A program made the translations under genes and the position numbers. The notes below the pieces were generated by a model. The model was not told the DNA's origin. It did not search any database and saw nothing but the letters and a program-made list of their open reading frames with translations. From NCBI RefSeq assembly GCF_033118175.1, contig NC_083701.1, positions 10,063,501 to 10,127,500 of the forward strand: a DNA stretch of 64,000 nucleotides. The letters are read 5' to 3'. This DNA comes from Dama dama (lineage: Eukaryota > Chordata > Mammalia > Artiodactyla > Cervidae). The first letter of the stretch is position 1, and the number at the start of each line of letters is the position of its first letter. Of the stretch, positions 1 through 50,180 are shown piece by piece.

Positions 1-602
1 AAGAAAGACTAGCAAAAATATCCAGAAATTACACAGAATATTATATAAGTCTATATCTGACAACTGAGTTAGAGGCTTGACAAGAGTCTCCACGTCTATG
101 TGGAGAAACTCAAAGCTTACAAATGTATTTTGCTTGGAAGGCAGCATGTAAGTACCAACAAGATATTTAATATTCCTGCGATTAGTCACTCGGTATACAA
201 TAAAATTTACTCAGAAAAGAGAATGTAATCTAAGGCAGCCCAGTCACACAAAAAAGAAAGCAAAGAAAGAGAAGCCAAATATGAGGAACTGACCAGAAGT
301 TAATAAAACAAGATACATCATACTTGGACACTCTGCTTTGATATTTTAACGGATATATGCATTCCAAGGTGTTAGCAGAAATTCTAGTGGAACAACGCAC
401 ATGATACCAAGAACATGACTGCATTTCCTACTTAAGGGGGCAAAGCGGTTAGGTGGTTGAACCAGTGCTCAAAGGGACATTGTCTGACTCAACCCCGTAC
501 TCTTCCCACACCGACTCCACTGGCTCCATGAATAACTCTCTCATACAGGTAAGAGGATTTCAAATAAACTCAAAACAGAATGCATACAGCACACCGACTT
601 AC
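1..602 (-). other. EFR3A: EFR3A intron 7, partial
   Basis: The donor GTAAGT occupies 602-597; the intron continues past base 1. The sequence is AT-rich with no coding similarity and no repeat I can name. The next EFR3A exon is not found in these 602 bases. Confidence 0.85.
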
Positions 603-39691
<39,089 letters not shown>

Positions 39692-39910
39692 GGTGACCCC
39701 GAGCCGCGCTCGCCGCCTCGCCGAGCCTCAGCGGGGCCGCGCCGGGCGCGCCGACCACATCACGACGGGCCAGCCGCCCGGGCCAAGGAGGCCGGGACGA
39801 GGGGAAGGGCGAAAGGCCGAGGAAGCCGACGCGGACCTCCGCTACCACGCAGACTGAACGGGCAGCAGCCGGCCCCGCCGCCGCTTCCCCGCGCCGGACG
39901 ACGCCGGGGC
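39692..39910 (-). other. EFR3A: EFR3A 5' UTR and transcription start region (approximate)
   Basis: The GC-rich sequence immediately upstream of the start codon on the minus strand should be the 5' UTR. The transcription start is inferred to lie between the start codon and the CRE at 39923-39930; no TATA box is seen, as is usual for CpG-island promoters. The upper boundary is a guess. Confidence 0.6.
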
Positions 39911-39922
39911 GTCCCCACGCCC

Positions 39923-39930
39923 TGACGTCA
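39923..39930. promoter_or_regulatory. Consensus palindromic cAMP response element TGACGTCA
   Basis: A perfect 8-bp CRE sits about 230 bp upstream of the EFR3A start codon. This is the known binding site of CREB/ATF bZIP factors, and CpG-island promoters with a full CRE close to the start site are typical targets. Binding here is inferred. Confidence 0.7.
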
Positions 39931-39950
39931 GCACGTCGCCGCCGTCCCGG

Positions 39951-39960
39951 CCCCGCCCCC
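39951..39960 (-). promoter_or_regulatory. GC box (Sp/KLF-type site)
   Basis: Read on the minus strand this is GGGGGCGGGG, a consensus Sp1-type GC box, just upstream of the CRE relative to EFR3A. Two more GGGCGG cores lie at about 40002-40008 and 40012-40017 on the plus strand. Confidence 0.6.
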
Positions 39961-39974
39961 CCCCCCCCCCCCCC
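39956..39974. repeat. Homopolymer C run (19 C; G run on the EFR3A strand)
   Basis: Nineteen uninterrupted C bases on the plus strand overlap the GC box. Such a G run can form G-quadruplex or i-motif structures and is prone to length variation and sequencing error. Confidence 0.85.
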
Positions 39975-40624
39975 GCAGGGCGGTGGCACTCGGAGGTGGG
40001 AGGGGCGGCTTGGGCGGACTTGGGGACGCGCGGCAGGACTGCGCAGCGCGTTGGGCATCCTCGGACCTCGTTTTATTGTTGAAAAGGAGTGGTTTGTGTC
40101 ACATTCGTTTTCACGAACCCTTACTCGAGGTGCATTAGCATCGTTTTTTTTTCTTAACAGTTGCACCTGTTTATGAGGTTGTGAGGCTAAGCAGGATGGC
40201 CTTGAATGAATGCATCTACTATCCTTAGGTTTTTTCTCTTCTAAGCCCTTGAACTTGCAGTGCGTCCTTTATTCTCTGGAAGCGTGATTTATTTGAGACG
40301 CCCGGAGGTCCTCTGGGGCGATGGCTGCGTCTGTTTTGAGAGGACAGAAAATATAATTTCCTCTTGCTCCTCGGATGACTTTCACAGAGATTTCTTGCCT
40401 CCGGAGTTACTTTCCTCCAGAGACAGAGGTTCTGTCCACTCGACTGAGTCATTTTTCCTGACTCTCTGAATGTCACTGGTAATTGATGTATCTAATAGTC
40501 AACGGCCTGAGCTGGTACTTGGAGCCCAGAACCTTCAGCAACCCACTTTGGCTTTGCTAGTCCTCATAAGCTGCGGACAGCCTATGTGGAGAAAGAAATA
40601 GGAGGCCCACAGGGGTCTGAAACG

Positions 40625-40765
40625 GTGTTTCTCAAAGTGACTCAGGATTGTTTCTTCTGCCTGAATCACCTGGGAATCTGTTAAAAATCGAATTCCTGCC
40701 TTCCTACCTAAACCCGATGAATCACACATGAGAGTGATTCAAGTACATATTTAACTTTGAAATTC
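40625..40765 (+). mobile_element. MER20-like hAT-Charlie MITE
   Basis: It starts tttctcaaagtgactcagga and continues cctgaatcacctgggaatct then gttaaaaatcgaattcctgc, the MER20 pattern. Confidence 0.65.
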
Positions 40766-41307
40766 TTTGTCTTTGAGGGTAGTGCCAACATTCTGGTTAA
40801 GAAATGATGTTGTGCAGTACGGAAAGGAGAAAGAAGGTGAAGCTAAGAGCGGGCAGGGCTTGAGGGAAGTTTGTCTTGAGGTGGACTTGTGAAAAAGCAG
40901 AATTAGCAAAAAAACATTGAATTAGCAAAGACCTGGACAGCTCTTAAAGAGACTGGGGGAGGGTACAGGGCAATTTAAAGTGAGTCAGGGAAGTGGATGA
41001 GAGGAGAGTGAGTGTACAATCCGTATGTAGGAGACTGTTTCTTGCTAACAGTAAAGGCCAAATTACCAAGTACTTGGTTTTCTTTCAATGTCTTGCTGCA
41101 TATTTTTATCATCTGTAACATCTTTCCTGCTCCCAGATACCTTGCCCAGACTTTCAGGACACCTTTACTGCAGCAGTTTATTCACTGAATCCTAATTAAA
41201 CTTTTATACATGCTTATATTCCACCTCTGGACTGTACACATTTCAGAAAATGGCAAAAATCATACTTGGTTTCTATGTCTGTATTCCAGCCTGGCGTGCA
41301 GTAGGGG

Positions 41308-41672
41308 GGCTTGTTGTTGTTCAGTCGCTCAGTCCTGTCCAACTCTTTGCAACCCCATGGACTGCAGCACCCAGGCTTCTCTGTCCTTCACCATCTCCTG
41401 GAGCTTGCTCAAACTCATGTCCATTGAGTCAGTGATCCCATCCAACCATCTCGTCCTCTGTCATCCCCTTCTCCTCCCGCCTTCAATCTTTCCCAGCATC
41501 AGGGTCCTTTCCAGTAAGTTCACATCAGGTGGCCAAAGTATTGGAGCTTCAGCTTCACTATCAATCTTCCAATGAATATTCAGGATTGATTTCCTTTAGG
41601 ATTGACTGGATTATCTCCTTGCAGTCCAAGGGACTTTCAAGAGTCTTCTTCAACACCTCAGTTCGAAAGCAT
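41308..41672 (-). mobile_element. BovB LINE 3' fragment
   Basis: The reverse complement of the BovB 3' end: tgttgttcagtcgctcagtc, ctcaaactcatgtccattga, ttgcagtccaagggactttc. No intact reading frame. Confidence 0.92.
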
Positions 41673-43424
41673 CTAAAGCATTTTAATTTAATAACTATGT
41701 AAATAAAATGCATATTTATTCAACAGATATAAAAATAAAGCAAGTACAATAGAACTAGTTAATGAACAACTTTACATGCAAACATGGAACTTGTCCTTTA
41801 AGAATCTAGGTTCTTTATAAGGACAATAGCATTACATGATCAGAAACAGCTTTCTATGGACCAGACAGCATGGCAGAGGAACCATGGAGGGGAGACCTCG
41901 ATTTTTATACAGAAGGAAGTATTGGTGGCTGTGGAAAAGGAAAGGGCTGAATCTTACTGCAGAAGCAGACTCCCTGGCATTTGCTGGCTGCTGACTTGAG
42001 AGCAAAAGGGAGGCATCTGTTAGTTATGTAACTCAAAGGTTGGAGTAAGGAAACGGATGGGGCTGGAAGAGCAGGAGACAGCTTGGGAAGGAAAGCTGCT
42101 TTAGGGAGGGGGTGTGAAGAGAGGATGTGAGTTTCTCTTTTACGTATTAAGCTTGAGATGATGTCCAAGAGAAACATCCGAGAGAATAGATCTGAAGGCA
42201 GCTGACATACCAGGTGGAAGGCAGGCAGAGGGATCTCAGAGAAATTTGGAAATCTTTGGCCCAGGGACAGAAGCCGAAGGCAGGAGTCAGAGAAAGCCTG
42301 CCGAGGGAGAGTGGAGCCAGAATGACAGAGATGGAGGCGATCCAGAGGGCACAGTGCCCCAGAAGGCAAAGGAGGATACGCTGCTGAATGACAGACATCT
42401 CTGCTTACATTGTGCAAAAAAAGATACAAATCCCAGAGGCCCTGAATCGTTTGACCCATAATGAGTTTGGTTTTTTTGGTTTTTTAAAAAACTCCCTCTT
42501 GGTCTTTTGGTTTTGTATCAGTGCCAGAAATAAAGTCAGCAGCCAAAGATCCTAAGGAAGGGACAGCTGAAAGTCAGGAATAATGATATCACGGATATCG
42601 GATCACATAACCTAAGTGTTAAGCCTAAGTGTTTGCCGAAGTGTTTTCCAAGTTAGTACAGGTGGGCTTCCAGTAACAGTGTTACTGAACAGACCTTCTT
42701 TCCCTATTAAATCTTCTGGGTCGGCTTCTGCCTGTGTATCACCCCTCCCCTCATCCTCAATTTCTGGAGGACTGATTCTGCCACCACCTTCTTTAGTACT
42801 TGAGCTAAGGGTGCTTGCCTGTCCTGAACCTCCCGTGAATACCCTTCACATCCCCTCTGTGCCGGTGCTTCTCTCTTAAAGCCGAATTTGGACTGGTAAG
42901 AACTGGGATTTATCGATCTCTGTGTCCCCACACCTCCCAGCTCTGATTCTTACACACTGTGTGGGGCCAACACAAAGATGAGCCTCTGCGTAGATCGCTC
43001 TTCCAGAAAGAATAATATCCATCCAAATGGTATTAAAAATATCATTGTCGACATCCTATCAGAATATTTGCTTATAGCCCGAATTGCTCAAAATAGCTCC
43101 GCTTTAGGTTTAGCCCAGTGTTTGTTCCAATTTCTAAATCAGACACTGAGATGATTCACTTTTAATTAGCATGCATTTGCGTATTGAAAGGTATTTGCCA
43201 GCATATTTACAGTTTATAGGAAATAGATGTTAAGTTATTTACTTCTCCCAAAAGTTTGTTCCCAAAAGGTCATAATGATGCAATTTGATGCTCTCATTGC
43301 TTAGTTTTCTTTATCACTAAATATTTGTATCAGGAATATACCCTTCTTGTTTTGTTTCATTCCATTCTATTTCTACCATCGCCTAATAGTGACTCAGGGT
43401 TTTCCCGTTCTTATGAGGCATCAA

Positions 43425-43560
43425 AACACAGACTTTGGACTTGGAAAACCTGGGTTTGAATCCTGCCTTCCCTCTTACCTGGCCTTTTGAGGATTTTTGA
43501 CCTCTTTGGACGTAATTTTCCTCAATTTCAAAATCAAGAGAGATTTCTGTGTTGTAACAT
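43425..43560 (+). mobile_element. MIR SINE
   Basis: MIR core on the plus strand: acagactttggacttggaaa, cctgggtttgaatcctgcct and ttcctcaatttcaaaatcaa. Confidence 0.7.
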
Positions 43561-43574
43561 TTTATGAGTCCCCT

Positions 43575-43765
43575 CAAGGCAGTAGTTCTCAACCTTGACC
43601 CAACTTTCGAATCACCAGGGGAGCTTTTAAAAACTAGCCACGCCCAGATCCCACTTCCCAGATTCTGATGTAGTTTGGTCTGATGGAGCCTGGGTGTGGG
43701 CCTAATTTGAAAGCTCCCCAGATGTTTTTATGCACAACCAAGGTGGAGATCCATTCTCTTAGGAA
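43575..43765 (+). mobile_element. hAT-Charlie MITE (MER-type)
   Basis: Starts gtagttctcaaccttgaccc and has atcaccaggggagcttttaa, with an inverted counterpart gaaagctccccagatgtttt near the 3' side, typical of palindromic hAT MITEs. Confidence 0.7.
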
Positions 43766-43771
43766 AGAGGT

Positions 43772-43945
43772 GAGGGACTTCCCTGATGGTCCAATGGTTA
43801 AGACTTTACCTTCCAATGCAGGGAGTGCAGGCTCAGTCTCTGGTCAGGGAGCTAAGACCCCACATGCCTCGAGGTCAAAGACCAAAACAAAATAGAAGCA
43901 GTATTATAACAAATTCAATAAAGACTTTAAAATGGTCCACATCAA
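43772..43945 (+). mobile_element. CHR-type SINE
   Basis: Head gggacttccctgatggtcca followed by atggttaagactttaccttc and tctggtcagggagctaagac; A-rich end. Confidence 0.85.
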
Positions 43946-45172
43946 AAAGAAAAAAAGAAAGCAAAGACTTGAAGTACAGTGAGGCTCTACCCATGCGTGC
44001 CACACATGTCATCAGGCTATTTCTGTTGCCATTTAAGCTCATGCCTTTAAGAACACAGCACCCTGAATGCCAGAGTAATTTTCTCACTTCCGTCGTTGCC
44101 AAAGAGGTTGGAAACACATGAGAACAAATGAAGGATGAGCCTCTAATCCAGAAGGCCATTCACAACCCGTCTCTGCGCCAACTAGGACGGCGTGTGAGGC
44201 ACACACTCCATGAGCCAAATGTCACCGTCATCTGTGCTTTATAAAGAGAATTGCAAATGGATAGGGAGCAAAATCCTGAGATAATAAGGTTGAGTTCTTG
44301 ATTATAACAGACAAAACAGCTGGTAACCCTTCCTTAGAAACACTATCATTTTAAACAATTAGAGAAAAGCATTATCTCTCATTGTTATTTACTAAAATGC
44401 TAGCTAGCTTTAGCGTTTAACACAGGGTGTTAGAGTGGGACTGCTACAAGGAGACAGAGAAAAAAAGCTTCTTTTAAACATAGAGGCACTGTAGGCAATG
44501 AGATCCTTTATAAGACAACTCGAATTAGACAGTATATATTGGTGTATTCTCTCTACATGAAACACACTAGATGCTTAATAAATATTTGAAGAAGAGAGGG
44601 AGAAAGAGGAAGACAGAGAAAGGAAGAAGTGGGGAGGATAATAAACATGAAGGACATAGAGACAAGAAGCAAACACAGATAAATAAAAGTATTAGAAGAG
44701 GCTCTTTGTGGTGTCTTGGAGAAAAGTCCTGAGTTTCTTCCTTCCTCTGACTGTGTGCACACTCTTGCAGTTGGCTTTGGGACTCTGTTTCCCCAGTCCT
44801 GACTCTGGACTGGCTTTGCAGCTTGCTTTGGCCAATGTGACCGAGACAAACACTGTGCAAGCAGAGACTTAGAAAATGTGATGGAGCCTGGGCTCCATTG
44901 GAGGAGAGAGGCCACAGTGATCCCAACAATTCCAGATGAGCCCACTGTAAGTCAGCCTGCCCCAACTGACCCTCCAACTCCACAAAGAGTCAGAAGTGAG
45001 TCTTGCCAAGACCAGCATAAGAACCGCCTAGCTGAGACCACCCCAAATTGTCAACACACAGAGACATGAGCTAAATAACTCATTTTAAGCCGGCAAATTT
45101 GAGGTCGGTTAGTTATCTGCCCCATAACCCCTATTACTAGCTAGCATTTAGCTAGCATTAGTTAGCATATAA

Positions 45173-45585
45173 AAGAAAGAAAGCTGAGCGCCAAAGAATT
45201 GATGCTTTTGAACTGTAGTGTTGGAGAAGACTCTTGAGCATCCCTTGGACTGCAAGGAGATCCAACCAGTCCATCCCAAAGGAAATCAGTCCTGAGTATT
45301 CATTGGAGGGACTGATGCTGAAACTGAAACTCCAATCCTTTGGCCACCTGATGCAAAGAGCTGACTCATTTACAAAGATCCTGATGCTGGGAAAGATTGA
45401 AGGTGGGAGGAGAAGGGGACGACAGAGGATGAGATGGTTGGATGGCATCACCGACTCAGTGGACATGAGTCTGAGTAAACTCTGGGAGTTGGTGATGGAC
45501 AGGGAGGCCTGGCATGCTGGGGCTCATGGAGTCTCAAAGAGTCAGACACGACTGAACGACTGAACTCAGCCGAAGTGAACTGAGT
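45173..45585 (+). mobile_element. BovB LINE 3' fragment (left arm of inverted pair)
   Basis: The end of the BovB reading frame and its 3' terminus on the plus strand: gaattgatgcttttgaactg, gaccctgatgctgggaa-like block, gtctcaaagagtcagacacg. The frame at 45234-45563 is open but only a C-terminal remnant. Confidence 0.93.
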
Positions 45586-45610
45586 AAGCACATAGCTAAC
45601 ATCCTTCGAT

Positions 45611-46048
45611 GTTGTGAAGTCACTAAGTCATGTCCAACTCTTTGCTACCCTGTGGACTGTAGCGCACCTGGCTTCCCTGTCCTTCATTACCTCCTGGAGT
45701 TTACTCAAACTCATGTCCACTGAGTCGGTAATGCCATCCAACCATCTCATCCTCTCTCACCCCCTTCTCCTCCTGCCTTCAGTCTTTCCCAGCATCAGGG
45801 TCTTTTCTCATGGGTCGGCTCTTATCAGGTGGCCAAAGTATTGAAGCTTCAGCTTTAGCATCAGTCCTTCCAGTGAATATTCAGGGTTGATTTCTTTTAG
45901 GATTGACTGATTTGATCTCCTTGCACCCCAAGGGACTCTCAAGAGTCTTCTCCAGCACTACGGTTCAAAAGCATCAGTTCTTGGGCGCTCAGCCTTCTTT
46001 ATTGTCCAACTCTCACATCTGTACATGACCACTGAAAAAAACCATAAA
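45611..46048 (-). mobile_element. BovB LINE 3' fragment (right arm of inverted pair)
   Basis: Same 3' part of BovB on the opposite strand, only about 25 bp from the previous copy: agtcatgtccaactctttgc, ccttcagtctttcccagcat, gttcaaaagcatcagttctt. Confidence 0.93.
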
Positions 46049-46089
46049 ATTAATCACAGGAGGTATAACTGTTCATGATCTTAGTATGT

Positions 46090-46305
46090 ACCCAGTATTG
46101 TACTATGTACGCTACATGTAATTTCAGACAAAATACTCACAAAACCCCTGAGTAGATAAGCATGAATATCCCACATTGATTTTAATAGAAGAAACTGAAG
46201 CTTGGAGAGATTAAATAGGTCTCAAAATTCATACAGGCACTTAAATAGCCCTGGAATTTGAACTCAGGTCTATGTATACCAAACCCAAGCTCTTAACTAC
46301 AGGCA
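46090..46305 (-). mobile_element. MIR SINE
   Basis: Reverse MIR: agaagaaactgaagcttgga, aatttgaactcaggtctatg and caagctcttaactacaggca. Confidence 0.75.
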
Positions 46306-46526
46306 GCACAGAGTCAGCTGAAGAACAGCTCAGAGCCCCAATAGGAGATGTAAAGGGGAGATTCTGTGGAGTTAAGAGTTTGTTTTATGGAAAAAATTGT
46401 TAAGCCCTCTGGGGGAGGAGTCACGTTTTCCATCTATTTCAACAATTTTAAGGGAAGCCAAGATCTCGTATCGATTCTTTTTTCATGGGGTGGAAGATGA
46501 ATTCTAGTCATGGTGTAGTTTACTCA

Positions 46527-46568
46527 TACTTAGATTCTTTACCATCTGAGCCACCAGGGAAACCCTCC
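46527..46568 (-). mobile_element. Bov-tA head fragment
   Basis: About 40 bp of tRNA-like SINE head in reverse (agattctttaccatctgagc caccaggga). Confidence 0.7.
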
Positions 46569-46625
46569 TCTTAAGAAAGAGATAAACAGTTCTGATGTGA
46601 TTGACTATTGTTTTCCCATAAGTTC

Positions 46626-47830
46626 TGCCTGTATCAGTGTTCAAGCTGGATTCAGAAAAGGCAGAGGAACCAGAGATCAAATTGCCAACATCTGCTGGAT
46701 CATCGAAAAAGCAAGAGCATTCCAGAAAAACATCTACCTCTGCTTTATTGACTATGCCAAATCCTTTGACTGTGTAAATCACAACACACTGTGGGAAATT
46801 CTTCAAGAGATGGAAATACTAGACCACCTAACCTGCCTCCTGAGAAATCTCTATGCAGTTTAAGAAGCAACAGTTAGAACTGGACATGGAACAACAGACT
46901 GCTTCCAAATCGGGAAAGGAGTATGTCAAGGCTGTATACTGTCACCCTGCTTATTTAACTTATATGCAGAGCACATCATGAGAAATGCCTGGCTGGATGA
47001 AGTACAAGCTGGAATCAAGATTGCCAGGAGAAATATCAATAACCTCAGATATGTAGCTGACACCACCCTTATGGCAGCAAGTGAAGAAGAACTAAAGAGC
47101 CTCTTGATGAAAGTGAAAGAGGAGAGTGAAAAAGTTGGCTTAAAACTCAACATTCAGAAAACTAAGATCATGGCATCTGGTCCCATCACTTCATGGCAAA
47201 TACTTGGGGAAACAATGGAAGCAGTGAGAAACTTTATTTTTTTGGGCTCCAAAATGACTGCAGACAGTGACTACAGCCATGAAATTAAAAGACACTTGCT
47301 TCCTGGAAGAAAAGCTATGACCAACCTAGACAGCATATAAAAAGCAGAGGCATTACTTTGCCAACAAAAGTTTGTCTAGTCAAAGCTATAGTTTTTCCAA
47401 GAGTCATGTATAGATGTGAGAGTTGGGCTCTAAAGAAAGCTGAGCACTGAAGAATTGATGCTTTTGAACTATGGTGTTAGAGAAGACTCTTGAGAGTCCC
47501 TTGGACTGCAAGGAGATCCAACCAGTCCATCCTAAAGGAAATCAGTCCTAAATATTCATTGGAAGGACTGATGCTGAAGCTGAAACTCCAATCCTTTGGC
47601 TACCTGGTGCAAAGAACCAACTCATTGGAAAAGACCCTGATGCTGGGAAAGATTGAAGACGGAAGGAGAAGGGGATGACAAAGGATGAGATGGTTGGATG
47701 GCACCACTGACGTGGTGAACATGAGTTTGAGTAGGCTCCGGGAGTTGCTGATAGACAGGGAAGCCTGGCGTGCTACAGTCTACGGGGTCTCAAAGAGTCA
47801 GACACGACTGAATGACTGAACTGAATTGAT
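46626..47830 (+). mobile_element. BovB LINE, 5'-truncated, degenerate reverse transcriptase
   Basis: The plus strand reads a BovB reverse transcriptase: AGFRKGRGTRDQIANICWII, then CFIDYAKSFDCVNHNTLW, a TAA stop at 46861-46863, the palm motif region RYVADTTLMAA and the C-terminal part up to the 3' end near 47830. The palm motif Y-x-D-D is Y-V-A-D here (47050-47061), so a catalytic aspartate is lost. A second in-frame stop is at 47338-47340. Not functional. Confidence 0.95.
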
Positions 47831-48018
47831 ATCGGTGTTCATCTTTCTCAGAAAAATGTTTTAAAATGTTGCATTTGATGGTATATGCAATGCATATAAA
47901 GTTCCTATGAGAAATCTTCATTGATAGACTGCCATTATGGTCTTTTAAGGGAGCAACTGAGTGGGGCTGTGGGGGGATTGTGCAGACAAGAGAGAAAGGT
48001 GCTTATTAAATTTGCCTC

Positions 48019-48172
48019 AAGGACTTCCCTGGTGGTCCAGTGGCTAAGACTCCATGCTGCCAGTGCAGGGAGCCAGGGTTCAGCCCAGATCAGGGAACTA
48101 GATAGATCCTACATTCCACCCCTAAGAGTTATGCCATAATTAAGACCCAGCGCTGTCAAATAAATACATAAC
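48019..48172 (+). mobile_element. CHR-type SINE
   Basis: Head ggacttccctggtggtccag tggctaagactccatgctgc, B-box-like ggttcagcccagatcaggga and an A-rich end near 48170. Confidence 0.85.
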
Positions 48173-48220
48173 ATATTCAAATTTGCTTCAAATAAGCTAA
48201 TAACATTATGATTAAATAAT

Positions 48221-48710
48221 ATTGTTGTTCAGTTGCTCAGTTGTGTCCGACTCTGAGACCCCATCGACTGTAGCATGCTAGGCTTCCCTGTCCTTCTTCA
48301 TCTCCCGGAGCTTGCTCAAACTTATGTCCATTGAATAGGTGATGCCCTCCAACCATCTCGTCCTCTGTCATCCCCTTCTCCTCCTACCTTCAGTCTTTCC
48401 CTGCATCACAGTCTTTTCTAATGAGTTAACTATTTGCATCAGGTGACAAAAGTATTGGAGTTTCAGTTTCAGCATCAGTCCTTCCAATAATAATATTGGG
48501 TATTATTAATATCCAATAATAATATTAATATTGAATAATATTCAGGGCTGATTTCCTTTAGGATAGACTGGTTTGATCTCCTTGCTGTCCAAGGGACTCT
48601 CTAGAGTCTTCTCCAACACCACAGTTCAAAAGCATCAATTCTTTGGTGTTCAGCCTTCTTTATGGTCCAACTCTCACATCCACACATGACTACTGGAAAA
48701 ACTATAAAGT
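48221..48710 (-). mobile_element. BovB LINE 3' fragment with AT-rich expansion
   Basis: Reverse BovB 3' end: gttcagttgctcagttgtgt, ctccaaccatctcgtcctct, caattctttggtgttcagcc. An extra AT-rich stretch of TAATAATATT-type repeats (about 48490-48540) interrupts the element near ccttccaataa. Confidence 0.92.
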
Positions 48711-48956
48711 AAATAATATTACTGCTAATATTACCTTAAATCATGAATGTGGGAGGGGGTGCCGGTGGGGGTGTGGTGTGGTGTGGTTAATTAGTCACTG
48801 AAATAAAGGCAGAATATTTTATGCCTTTAAAGAAAAAAATCCCATTGCAGACAAACATACTATATCCAGCAAAATGAGGGAAGAGAGCAGCAGATCTACT
48901 TGGACAAAAAAACAAACAGTCTCACAAGCAGGGGGCTGAAACCAGTGTCAGTGATA

Positions 48957-49360
48957 CTGTTGCAGAAACCAGTACCTGAGAAACCAAGCATCACACTTGG
49001 AGAGTTGGAGAACTCAGGTTTATTATGCTGGCGGGCCCAGAGGAGTTAACACTCCAAGTTTCGAGCCCTGAACAAAGGGATTACAGAGTTTTTGTACACC
49101 AACAGGCATGATTAAGTGGGTTTTCGGGTTTGCAGGGGTTGGGCAATTGTAAAGAGCAGGACAATTGTAAAATTGTAAAGAGCAGGACAAGGGTGAGTGA
49201 GATAAGCCCCAGTTCCTAGTACTGTGAGTCCCCACTTTCTGAGACCTACCTGATCCAGACTTTGCAAGGAGCAAGCTGAGTTACAGAGGCCGAAGGAGCA
49301 GGAAGTTACATAAAATTTTAACTTATCCTCTTCAATATCAGAAGTTGTGAATGTCATACG
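48957..49360 (-). mobile_element. Probable endogenous retrovirus solo LTR
   Basis: On the minus strand the end reads AATAAACCTGAGTTCTCCAA, then an R-U5-like CTCCAAGTGTGATGCTTGGT and a terminal TTTCTGCAACA ending in CA. The 5' boundary is not defined and no retroviral coding sequence flanks it. Confidence 0.5.
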
Positions 49361-49504
49361 TGTGACGTTGTTTTTACTGGAGTATAAAGGAGCGCTATTG
49401 TGGATAACACTTTGAATTGTCTGTTAGGTCTCTTTGTGTCTTGAATTTTCTACTCCAACATTTAGTTTAAAAGAAGAAGAGTTAGACCTACCCCAGCATC
49501 TTAG

Positions 49505-49724
49505 AGGGCTTCCCAGGTGGCTAACTAGTAAAGAATCCGCCTGCCGATAGAGGAGCTGCAGGAGACGTGGGTTCACTCCCTGGGTTGGGAAGATTCCCTG
49601 CAGGAGGAAATGACAACCCACTACAGTATTCTTGCTGGGATAATCCCATGGACAGGGGAGCTTGGCGGGCTATGGTCCATGGGGTCACAAAATGTCAGAC
49701 GTGACTGGAAGGACTGAGCATGCA
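49505..49724 (+). mobile_element. Bov-tA SINE with near-perfect target-site duplication
   Basis: Diverged head and body (gggcttcccaggtggctaac, then gggttcactccc). Flanked by agcatcttag (49495-49504) and agcattttag (49726-49735). Confidence 0.88.
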
Positions 49725-49824
49725 CAGCATTTTAGGCTTTGTCCCCCTGTCTTGTTCCCTCCTTTTCCCCAACCATTAAGGGGAAATAAATCACGATTCT
49801 GTTAAACCTCAGAATAATGACTTA

Positions 49825-50000
49825 TTATATGAGTGCTTACTATATGTCAGATATCCAGAAAGTGCTGGGACACATGACCACTAAGTAATGATGACTGCAA
49901 TGTGGTCGGATAGATGGTAAATAAGTGCACACAAAAACCACATCATTACACATTATAAGTGCTGTGAAGGAAATGAATAGGATTCTGGTGATAAGAGTAG
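49825..50000 (+). mobile_element. Possible L2/MIR-like old repeat
   Basis: The text gagtgcttactatatgtcag and agtgctgtgaaggaaatgaa is typical of old mammalian repeats. Family not certain. Confidence 0.35.
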
Positions 50001-50180
50001 ATAAGAGTAGAGGTTAGATTTACTTAATAGATAGAAGGATTGGAGAAGTTCTCTCCATTGGTTTACCATACCTCCAGGCAGCAGGGTGTGCTCCATTGCA
50101 GATGCAGACTCCAAGGGATGTATTCTTTACAGAGAACTTAACAGCAATAATAAAACCAATTAAAAGTGTGCCTACTTTCC

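Noticed and set aside
41905..42459. 184-codon open frame on the minus strand
   Set aside because: No recognisable domain, no splice or promoter signal; the text looks like an old degenerate repeat with low complexity. A database search would settle it.
42600..42960. Possible LTR or exon around an 87-codon plus-strand frame
   Set aside because: The Ser/Pro-rich frame has no recognised content and I could not match the segment to a specific LTR; left unassigned.
44553..45069. Overlapping open frames of 130-138 codons, minus strand, and 63 codons, plus strand
   Set aside because: Two frames on one strand and one on the other with biased Ser/Leu/Pro composition and no splice sites or domain; treated as chance.
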